This document shows positions 54,731-64,000 of a DNA stretch of 64,000 nucleotides, piece by piece. Positions within the stretch are counted from its first letter, which is position 1. Every line of letters starts with the position of its first letter. The notes under the pieces are model-generated. The model ran no database searches. It was not told the origin of the DNA and was given only the letters and a program-made list of their open reading frames with translations. The DNA is from Nemophila menziesii. Taxonomy: Eukaryota > Streptophyta > Magnoliopsida > Boraginales > Hydrophyllaceae. Both the position numbers and the translations under genes were made by a program. Where the stretch lies: NCBI GenBank assembly GCA_029959085.1, contig JARWIR010000002.1, positions 63,356,154 to 63,420,153 on the forward strand, given 5' to 3'.

Positions 54731-57399
54731 ATTTTAGATCAAGTGGAAGACATGGAGAATAAAGCTCGGAAAGATATAGAGATATGTTATCATAAATATG
54801 AGAAAATGATACAAATAAATTAAAAAATATTAAGAATGAAATATTTGCCTTATTGAAGATATATTTTATCTTTAATGTATTTATTAATGATATCACGAAG
54901 TAAGCTATCGGTCTAAAGTAATTTTGAATTTGAAAGTTATTTTTTATATGAAATAACTTGATATCATACATAGGATAATAGATTACGTTTTTTCTCAATA
55001 TTTTTTTCTTATAAAAAGAAGCTATACAATATTATTTTCCATAGCATAATTATTATTTTTACTTTTTTTTTATCATAATTATTTATTTTGGTAATTTTTA
55101 TTTCTTATCCTGATTTTTAATAAATTTTTTATTTTAAAATAAATTAAAAGGTTTAATACTTAATTAATGATACTTATATATAAATTTGTATATATAGTAT
55201 ATGTTGTATATGTATTTTATGTAAATTCACTTATATAACATAATCTATATAATTCTTCCATATACATTAGGTATATACAAACTATGCATATGTATAATAT
55301 ATATATGTAATATGTATAATAAATCTTATATAGTATAACTTATGAAAAAATAGGTTATATAATTATATGTATTTTATAAGAGATTAAGCGTTTAATCACT
55401 GATTTTTTTAAAACAAAATATTAAGACATATACATATGTATCTGATGTCTATATCTTTTGATACCGCATAACCTATATAAAATATAGGTATATAAACAAA
55501 TTATATATACATCTTATACATATATTATTCGATACCACATAACAATTGGAATATAAAGTATATGCATTTACCCAAATTTCTTTCGATATCGCATAATGTT
55601 ATGAATATATTGTATATGTAACTTGTGCCAATATTTTTGTATATTACATATCTAATAAAATGATGGAAATTTTATAAAAAATCTACACATTTAAACTATC
55701 AGTTTTATAAAGATTTTATTAATTTAGAAAAGAGGTTTTAATCTCTCTGATAGTAATACATATGCTAACTTCATGCATGCAACAAAATTAGGGTTAAAAA
55801 GTTAAGAAAAAAATATTTAGTGTATTTTATTGTAGATTAATTTGTGAGCAGTTCATATCATTATATGGGCATGAATTTATCCATGTTAAGAGATTTGAGT
55901 TGACATTACTCTCTGATGAAAAATTATCAATATTACCAAGTGACTCAAAGGCTTACCTAAAGTGAATGGTGTATATAAATTCATTATCATGAATATAAAC
56001 ATAATTATAGTCTTACTTATTATGTGTTTTAAAAAAAAAAATACAATGAGTATAATAATGTATGCGCATGGCCCAATACTAAGATTTTATTATCAAGTAA
56101 ATATTTGATGTATTCTTTATGTCTTAGAGTCATATTAATAGGACAACTACTATTACAAAATTATAATACCCAATAACAATATTAATATAAAATTGTAGCA
56201 AAATTTTAAATATGGATTTTGCTTGTGATGTTTAATTTACATGTTAGTTGAATGATTGTTGTTATATGTTTGTTGTTTATATAATTAATTACTTGTTTTT
56301 TTCTTATGATAATTAATTACATGTTTGCTGAATATATTTTTTATGGTATCAGGTCTTAGACCATTCTTGGTTAGTATGCTATCTCTAACACTTTATTTCT
56401 CTTCTCCTAATCCGTTCGTTCCCATTACACCGCATTAGAATCCAGAAATTTAAAACTACTTACTAAATAATTAAAATAGCACAATGGAAAAGAAATATAC
56501 TGTATTTAGTTAAATAAATGAACCATGATCCTATAAGCTTTAACGAGAACCTCATTGAAAGTAATTGCAACTCTCACCACTAGCAAGAGTCTAGTTTCCA
56601 CACCCCTAGAGAACACTTCTTTGCGTCCGGGATGGATTTGTAACCATCTGGATTCTGCTCTTCACCCCAAAGTCTCTATTGGAGATAGTGGATAGAAATA
56701 CATACAAGGGTGGTATTTCTAGGTACATGTTTCCATGTCTTTGTAGATGAGACATTTCTTGTTAATAAAAATTGAAACCTCGATGCATTAGAAGCGCAAT
56801 TTTTTTGGTCAATATTATAATGGAAATTAGAAGAGCAATATTTTTAGCATCATACGAAACACATAAAGGACGATCCTACCAGACCAAGTCGACCATCTCA
56901 ATGAATTATTTTAGTTTGCACCTCCCATCCCCAATCCCTTAATGAAAGGGAACCCTTAAGTTGATCCATTTGTTGAAGTAATTAGGTTTAGGGATGTTTT
57001 TAAATTGGCATTTTAATTCCACCATTGCCTGATAATCCCTATTCCCCATGTAACAACTAAAAATTTGGTGTTTTAATCTGATATGCTCAATCCATTTTCT
57101 ATGCCTATGATTCTTCTCTTAGAGAGACTCATATGTCTAATGTTGGAAAAGGCAACACCAACTTTGTTGGAACTTAAAGACCAACCGTATGTTGGAAATT
57201 GATCCCCTATGAATTAACAATTGGTTTGGCCAGTCTAATGCTTGGTCTATTATGGACATACACTAAGGGATTGGTAAAGCAACCATCGACTTCATAGGGG
57301 CTAAAAGGTAAACACTCTTAAGAACAACTATATGTTACAAACCTACCCCTTCAATTTTGATCTAAGGGCAGCTGAAGAATATACTAAATCTTTTCAGAT
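54731..57399. other. Very AT-rich DNA, no genes recognised
   Basis: Long A/T runs and TA-rich stretches, strongest at 55000-55700. The motif TTTYGATAYCRCATAA occurs three times (55456-55471, 55527-55542, 55581-55596). No ORF or element identified. Confidence 0.5.
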
Positions 57400-58133
57400 T
57401 ATTAAAATTAATTTTTACATAAATATATTACATTTCTATTCGGAATGAATTAATGAATATAATATCTAAAGGAGTCACAAAGACCCATCATGGGAACATA
57501 CAAAAATATTTATATTTCCGAAGCAAAGTGTATAAAGGCCATGAGCAAAGAACAAGTTCTTCAGGAATCATAAACTGAGGAAAATAAAAGTAATACAACA
57601 AATATAAACTCGTCAATCATTAACCAAAGATAAGCTAGATAAAGGTAAGAAATTTAATATATTGCAACTTATACAACAAAAAAAGGTCGGTTAAGCAAGC
57701 CCTCTCAACATTTATAAAATAAATGAAAGAAGCTAAAGCAAAAAGAGTCGGCTAGGAAATCCCCACAATAGTTACAAAATAAAGGCTCTTTCGCCATACA
57801 ATTAAGAAATACAAAAAAAAAGAAGCAACAATAAAAAGGCTCGACAAAATAAACCTTTGCGGAGTTGTTCCCTTGAATGACTTCATATGTGATATACTGG
57901 GACATTCCTAAGCATAAGAGGTATGAGAAGAACTCTACCCAAACACATGCCAACAAGAAAAAATAAGAGAGGATCGACATAGAGATATAATGTTTGATAA
58001 CAATATATGCAAACAGAAGAAAAAACAATACAGTTAGAAAAAAAGACGAAAAAGGGGTAAGCCTCCATCAATATGATCCGAGAAATGTCTTAACAGCCAT
58101 CCACAAGAAAAAAAATCACAAAGTCTTATCGGT
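57400..58133. other. Unrecognised stretch left of the inverted LTR fragment
   Basis: No gene seen. Two related phrases, AAAGGTCGGTTAAGCAAGCC and AGAGTCGGCTAGGAAATCCC, lie about 60 bases apart near 57685-57765, each followed by a run ending AAAATAAA. This hints at an old tandem repeat. Confidence 0.4.
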
Positions 58134-58728
58134 TGGTGGCTACTAGGGTGTGATAACATAATGATCATAAAGATAATAACTATCACCTTAACCAATCACG
58201 TTACTCACTGTAAGTATCACAGGTCGTATGCAAGTCTTAATGATAAGCTAGATTCCTTCTCAGGGACTTAGTGTTATACGAATGGATTATAAGAAAGCGT
58301 AGTAAGAATTAGCTCAATGAATTAAAAGACAATAAAGTAAATATGAATAATGGTGGAGATATTAATTAAACTAAAGACTGATGCACTAGAATAAAGATGT
58401 AAGAATGAGATGAGAGATATAGCTCAGGTTTGCGTGTATGCACATAGCTTTCTATTTCTTCTACTAGTTATAAGGGTGATTAAAGCTCTTACAGTAAGTA
58501 GCCAGGATTCTATATTCCTCCTAACCCCTTTCCGAGTGGACTTAGGTGGCGACCTAACAATTACCAGGGGATTTAGGTAAGGGGATCCTACGCAATGATC
58601 GGTGGTTGATCTCAAACCCTTATGACTATATAATTATTCAAGCTCTTCCAGATCACTATCGCACACTAGACGTTTATCTGGTGTTTTAACAATTAGACAC
58701 CCCTTCTAGGTGACCATCCAACTACTAT
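58134..58728 (-). repeat. Inverted, truncated LTR fragment of the D/E type
   Basis: The reverse complement matches the 3' 600 bases of the E LTR. It covers the ATAGTAGTTGGATGGTCACC region, the gene-like phrases around CTAACTAGAT-GTCA, and the end ATCACACCCTAGTAGCCACCA at 58134. The 5' part is missing. No primer site is next to it, so it is not the start of a full element in that orientation. Confidence 0.75.
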
Positions 58729-58770
58729 TAATGGGGTAGTGTATACTCATGCACTAGCAAGAACTACATT

Positions 58771-60265
58771 TGATGTCTCCCTATTTATGATATAATAATC
58801 TAGGTTGGAGACATCATTTTAGGTGTATTCGAGTATCTAACTATAGATTTTTATCCATATTTTGATAAATTCTTATTTCTTGTCTTGACTTTATGAAATA
58901 ATATTTTTAGAGCATATTTGGTTTAATTTGTGTGTTGATGTGAAGTTTTAAAGATATATGGAAATTAATTAGATGCCAAATAAATTCTAAAGAGATAAGG
59001 AGAGAAGATATGGAAGGATTTTAGAGATAAAAGGAAGTAGAGATAAAATAGGAAAGGAAAAATTGCCAAGTAAATCTGCAATTTTGCAGCCACGTCGACT
59101 AAAGTACAGATAACTTAAAATCGGCTGGGAATTTAGAGTAACAATCTAAAGGAAAAGTGTATATATTTTTGACGCAGTCGTTTCGATATAAAGTAGGCAA
59201 AATCGGAGCAATAATGAAGAGGTTACGACATGAACAAGACAACAGTATATCCTATCTGCTATGTTTTAGGAAACAAATTTGATTTGGAAAGGAGTCCAAT
59301 TACTTTCCTTTTATTCCAAGATTTCGACCTAGGGTCATCTAGACACCTATAAATACAGCCTTTAATCATTGCAAACATGTACTTGTCTCCCACAATTAGT
59401 CCTTAATAATATTCATCATAGAAGTCATTCAAGAGAAGCATGTTGACACTATGTATCTTTATTTTAGTTTATTTCTTTCTAGTATGAACTAATTTTCCCA
59501 TAGCTTGAGTTTTGCATATGTGTAATCTTTGAATACTATTTTCGTCTACCTAAGTTTCTTTGGGAAAATTATTTTAAATTGATTCTAGCTTCTTAACCAT
59601 ATATTTTTTTTTATGTGCTTTGATTTATTGCAAATCATACTCTTGTTCACGTTAGGATTGTCTTAATAGTAGTCATATGGTCACCCAGAAGGGGTGTCTA
59701 ATTATTTAACCATCACATAAGCGTCTAGTGTGCGGTAGTGATCCGGAATGGCTTGCCTAACTAGATAGTCATTGAAATTTAATCACCGATAGTTGCGCAA
59801 GGTCCCCTTACCCAAATCCCCTGGTAATTGTTAGGTCGCCTCTTAAGTCCAACAGGAAGGGGGTTAGGAGGAATATAGAATCCTAGCTACTTATCTAAGA
59901 GCTATAATCACCCTTATTAACTAGTAGAATAAATAGAAGGATTAGTGAATACTAGCAAAACTTGAGCTATACTATCTCATTTTATTCTTACATCTTTTAA
60001 TTTATTGTCTTCACTTTTAGTTTAATTTATCATTCTCTCCTCAATCAATCATACTTACTTTTATTGTCTTTCAATTTAGTAACTATTTATTACAACGCTA
60101 TTCTGTTAATCCATCTGTATAACACACTAAGTCCCTGGGAACGAATCTTTACTTATCATTAAGACTTGCATACGACCTGTGATACTTGCAGTTAGTACGG
60201 TGCTCCATTACGATGTTTAGTTGCATTTTTATTATCTTATTTTTATCACGACCTAGTCGACACCA
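58771..60265 (+). repeat. 5' LTR of element E (1495 bp)
   Basis: TGATGTCTCCC to CGACACCA; TATA box TATAAATA at 59348-59355. It is related to the LTRs of C and D but clearly diverged. Confidence 0.9.
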
Positions 60266-60272
60266 AGTTTTT

Positions 60273-60290
60273 TGGCGCCGCTGCCGGGGA
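60273..60290 (+). other. Primer binding site of element E (tRNA-Asp type)
   Basis: TGGCGCCGCTGCCGGGGA, seven bases after the LTR, identical to B's. Confidence 0.88.
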
Positions 60291-60397
60291 CTTGTGTCTC
60301 GTTTGCGTGTGGGTTTTTAATTTTTAGTATAGTAGTTTTAGTTATTTTTTTAGATTTACGTTTTTATTTATTTTTGTCTCTCTCAGGTTTTAAGTGC

Positions 60398-62426
60398 ATG
60401 CTTGAGAATACCGAGAGGGTTTTCACAACTTATAATCGACGCTTGAGAAAAGAACGAGAACAAATAAGAGCCATGTCACTAGAGGAAGAGCTAGTTCCAC
60501 GAGGGGATAATATTAATCTCAATAAGAATGATGATCAACGTCAACCACCGGCCCCTCGTGTACCACTACTTGTTCCTCGAGTACCACCAGTAGGAGATAA
60601 CAGAGACAATATCAGACAAGAACAAGATATCCCAGGCTTGGGAGCACCCTTTTCGAGTTCAACCTTTAGGTTATCGTCTTCCAGAGATCCAAAACATAAA
60701 GTCCAGGCACGATCCGAGTAAGCTCAGTCAATTTACAAGCTTTGGACTCTATAGTGGTGCAGCAATTCAAGATCCGGTAAGAGCGATTCAAAAGTTTATG
60801 CAGATATGTGATGCCTATATTACTCCTAGCATTACACGCGAGAACCTGTATTGTCACATGTTTTCGTTCTTACTAACCGGCAAAGCTGGTAATTAGCTAG
60901 ATAGACAACCACCAGGTACACTTAATACTTGAGAATAACTTCAAGCCGCGTTCTTCAACCGTTTTTATACGAAAAGTATGAGATTAAAAGATCAAATGGA
61001 TCTTGCCAAGTTTTGGCAAGAGAATGAAGAAGAAGTAGGAGACGCATGGACGAGGTTTCAACAGAAATTAGCTAGATGTCCACTTCACGGTTATACCCCA
61101 TCTTTACAGTTAGCTATGTTTTATTAAGGTATTAATGCCGAGAGTAGACTGAGGGTAGATAATCTTGGAAGAGGAGGATTTGTGTCCATAGATCCTACAG
61201 AAGCCGCTGACGGTATGGAACGTATTATAGAAACAGAAAGGAGTTGGCCACTTTTGCGAGCTCTTGTTTCAAATACATAAGGTACGCTTCGATTAGATGC
61301 AGAGACTGCTAATTCAGCTCAATTAAACGCTTTAGATAATCAAGTCAAAGAGATTAAGATTGAGATGCAAAGACGTCAAAATTTAGAAGCAATAAATGTA
61401 GAGCAAAAGGCACATGGTTGTCCAAAGTGTGTGGTACCAAATCATACATGGGAAGAGTGTGAAGGAAATCCAGCATTTGTTCATTTAGTATCCAACCAAG
61501 GAAATTACATATTCGATAACAGAAATCATCCGGGTATGTAGTATTCAAATCCACAGGGGGGCCGTAAATCAAGGTAACTATCAACCTCGTCCTCAGAATA
61601 ACTCTTACCAACCAAGAGGTAGACCTACTCCTCCACAACAACTACCAATGTCTCTTATACGGAAACTTTAGCTCAGAAGGCTTTACCACAACATCCTCAA
61701 GAGAGAGTAGTGGGAGATAAGTAATTAAAGAATTTCATGGATCTAATGACGAGTAATATTCATACACAGGATGAGAAGTTGAGAGAACAAGAGGCTTCAA
61801 TTCAGATCTTAGGTACACAAGTAGATCAAATGAGCAAGGATTTAACAAATATTATAGACGCAAGAGAACTGAACGCCATTGAAGGAGGTGATTCCAATGT
61901 TGGGTTCTAAGCTTGTAAGGGAATTTGCTTTGAAATAGAAGAGAAAGAGGAAGTACCACCTGCTGCAGAAATTGCCGTGGAAGTTCCTGAAATTGAAGAA
62001 GAACCAACCAAGTCTAGCCCCGAAGACTTTGACTTTTCTGAAGATTCAGATTCATCCGAAAGATCCGAGTTTATAGACTTTCTAAGAGATATGAAAGAAG
62101 AAATTAGATCAGTTATTGAGTTACAAGCTACCAGAGCTAAAGAAAAAGAGGAAGAAGCCTCAGAAGAGAAGAAAGATGAAGTTGCACCTGCTGTGCAAGA
62201 AATGAAATAAGAAGAGAAGATGGATTCGCCACTCGTTGTTCAAACAATGTCACCATCTATTCTTAATACAAATCCAAAGATAGACATTGAACTCAAGACT
62301 TTTGTAGAGGCGTATAGTCTCGAAAATATTAACGCCCAAATGCTTGAGATTGCGAGTAAAGGGCTTACACCGCTACAAGTTTTCACGCAAGTTACTCCAG
62401 AGAAAAAAGCGAGTGTAGAAGCCTGA
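60398..62426 (+). pseudogene. Element E gag, many stops and shifts
   Basis: The likely start ATG 60398 gives MLENTERVFTTYNRRLRKER, homologous to D's N-terminus. The frame breaks at 60721, and gag core pieces follow in other frames (DPVRAIQKFMQICDAYI, DAWTRFQQKLARCPLHG). A knuckle CPKCVVPNHTWEEC lies near 61410-61455, then an Asn/Gln-rich part and a charged coiled coil (61977-62426) with stops at 62208 and 62424. It is more decayed than D. Confidence 0.8.
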
Positions 62427-62435
62427 AAAGAGATT

Positions 62436-63202
62436 GTGGCTCATACTAAGAGAGTCTCGAGAAGAGTAGAAAAGGAGTTACCACTTAAGCTAAAACATCT
62501 GGGAAGCTTTAATCTTCCGATTCAAATTAGTCGTATGCTCAAGATGAAAGCCACGTGTGATGTGGGTTCAAGTGTGAATCTTATGCCGAAGTTCGTATCC
62601 AATAGGCTTGGGCTGGAGAAGACAGAAAAAGCTCGCGTGAGGTTAAAATATGCGGATAGCTCAGTGGAAAAGACATAGGGAACAAGGGAGTTTGTTCATG
62701 TCTGAACAGGTAATATCACCATCCCTACTGACTTTGTTATACTTGATTATGATGTAGATAAGCAGGTTCCAATTATACTTGGAAGGCCGTTCTTGGCCAT
62801 CAGTCAAAGCATCATTAACTTACAGGAGGGAACAGTTACCCTCCGTGCTAAAAACGTATCTGAGACATTCTATGTATGGGGTAAGAAACCAAGGAAGTTA
62901 GCTCCCACAGTTCCCGTCATCTATATCCTTTCACATTACAAAGTCCCAGAAGAAATCCACGCAAAACCTGTGGATACTAAACCAATGAGTGAGTTTGGGG
63001 TCAGCCATGAAGTGTATGGAAATCCCGCAAACCCGAGAATAGGCCACGAAGTCACAAAGATTGGTGGATGGGACCATTCATAGTCACTGAAGTTGTTTCA
63101 GCTAAAGTGATAGAGATCAGGCTCAAGAGGGGCACTAAACGGAGATTAGTGGATGTTTATAGTCTTACTCGTTCCCTGGGAGGCTATATACATAAATCTT
63201 GA
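62436..63202 (+). pseudogene. Element E protease joined to the integrase C-terminal GPF module
   Basis: Protease TCDVGSSVNLMPKF has DVGS, as in D. After stops near 62676 and 62703 it reads [23 protein letters not shown]. It then continues with about 80 linker residues and FGVSHEV and, after a frameshift near 63030, WMGPFIVTEVV and RRLVDVYSLTRSLGGY to the TGA at 63200-63202. It has the same architecture as C and D, with no trace of RT, RNase H or the DDE core between. Confidence 0.83.
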
Positions 63203-63212
63203 TAGAGATAAC

Positions 63213-63233
63213 ACGTCTAACTTTGAAAGACGT
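63213..63233 (+). other. Post-pol stem-loop of element E
   Basis: ACGTCT (63213-63218), nine-base loop, AGACGT (63228-63233), a perfect 6-bp stem followed by TAAACAAAAG. The arms differ from those of A/B but pair fully. Confidence 0.5.
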
Positions 63234-64000
63234 TAAACAAAAGTGTTGTACAGGAGACACCCCACAATATTTTTATGTTTCTATGTCTTTAGTTTTTTTA
63301 GATTAGTTGTTTTTAGTTAATATTGCATATTTGAGGAAGGTATTAGTGTTTTTGATGTTTAGGTACTTAAGAAAATCGAGTTCGGGAGAAAAAGAACCAT
63401 TTTTTGAGAAATTCTGACCCTCCCGCCGGCTAGCCGGTGATCTTACCAGTATTGCTGGTGGGGGTCAAACCGTCACGACGGGTCCGAAATCAGGTCGATT
63501 TACGAGACGAAGGAAAACCTAAAAAATCAGACCGGTATGCCGGGAAAAAATGCTGGTATGCCGATGCAGCGAAAACCGTCGCCACGGTGTGCAAAATCAG
63601 GTACAATGCTGATAGATCATGGACAAAACCGTGGGTGCAAACCTCGACACAGTCTGGGACCGGTATGCCGGACGAATATCCCAGTATGCCGGCGGCTACT
63701 GCTGGAAAGAGAAATTTTTTTTAGGGTTTGAAAAAAGAAGTTTGCATATAGCTACAAAATTCATATCCTTAAGCCTCTATTTCTTCTCCAAAACTCTCCC
63801 AACTCCATTAATGCTTCTACAAACCTTCACCGAATATCAAAACACTACCCAATCACCATAAATTCACATTCAAATCCTTCCCCACATCTTTATAAAGAAG
63901 ATTCAACCACCCATATCATATCAAAACACCTAGAATCCAAGAATCAAAGCCCAAAATTCCAAATCTTAACCAAGAATTTCTTAGATCTATACAAATCAAG
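63234..64000 (+). other. Element E spacer with diverged CCGG palindromes
   Basis: Phrases CGCCGGCTAGCCGGTG (63423), ACCGGTATGCCGGG (63531), CTGGTATGCCG (63552), ACCGGTATGCCGGACG (63659) and CAGTATGCCGGCGG (63681). An A+C-rich stretch matching the leader-like part of D follows to the window end. No gene. Confidence 0.72.

Larger units (their letters stand above)
58771..64000 (+). mobile_element. Non-autonomous Athila-like element E, 3' part outside the window
   Basis: 5' LTR, perfect tRNA-Asp-type primer site, decayed gag with a zinc knuckle, protease fused to the integrase tail, post-pol stem-loop and palindromic spacer. The window ends in the A+C-rich stretch that precedes the env-position ORF in D. 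Expected target duplication ACATT (58766-58770); the right copy is out of view. Confidence 0.9.

Noticed and set aside
56343..56360. TGGTATCAGG resembling a copia tRNA-Met primer site
   Set aside because: Only part matches, no LTR end is visible before it and no gag follows. Probably chance, or too decayed to call.
1..64000. Bacterial-type systems, CRISPR arrays, phage or plasmid functions
   Set aside because: No spaced identical repeats, operons or ribosome binding sites. The retrotransposon content and the plant-type peptide gene indicate nuclear plant DNA.

Overview
This window looks like nuclear DNA of a flowering plant, probably a eudicot with a repeat-rich genome; the species cannot be named. 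It is AT-rich and contains almost no host genes. It is built from nested LTR retrotransposons: Ty3/gypsy elements of the Athila type, whose primer sites match the 3' end of tRNA-Asp and which carry an env-position ORF after pol, plus one Ty1/copia fragment. There are also decayed LINE fragments and a MITE. No CRISPR array, operon or tRNA gene was seen.

Layout. 1-9007 is the 3' part of an Athila-type element (A, + strand): frameshifted pol, palindrome-rich spacer, frameshifted env-position ORF, 3' region and 3' LTR. A sits in the 3' end of a copia element (9008-11883), which itself interrupts an L1-type LINE remnant (11884-14426). 14427-19401 is the least repetitive stretch. It holds one probable host gene, a secreted peptide precursor with IDA-like motifs (15282-15581, minus), a MITE, a minus-strand LINE RNase H remnant and a field of short inverted repeats. 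19402-41657 is element C, a non-autonomous Athila-like element with a TTACC target duplication. Nested in C are element B (23720-35965, minus, GTGCC duplication, identical-length 1561-bp LTRs and an uninterrupted 1877-codon gag-pol) and a solo LTR of the A/B family (37043-38608). Element D (43641-53410) and the 5' part of element E (58771 to the window end) have the same non-autonomous design as C. 53411-58770 is mostly unrecognised AT-rich DNA with an inverted LTR fragment next to E.

How the parts relate. A and B are copies of an autonomous family (gag, protease, RT, RNase H, integrase, env-position ORF). C, D and E carry gag and protease, then jump directly to the integrase C-terminal GPY/F module. 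RT, RNase H and the integrase core are missing, so these elements must have relied on enzymes from another element. All families share a plan after the pol stop: a small stem-loop, a GC-rich palindrome array, an env-position ORF, then perfect or covarying hairpins next to repeated polypurine-like tracts, ending at the true PPT.

Most interesting signals: (1) the protease/integrase-tail fusion kept in three diverged families; (2) a paired CCGG palindrome module shared by the gypsy elements and a copia LTR, lying upstream of TATA-like sites; (3) hairpin plus PPT-like modules with compensatory changes between families; (4) the small secreted-peptide gene. All comparisons were made by eye on the given bases.
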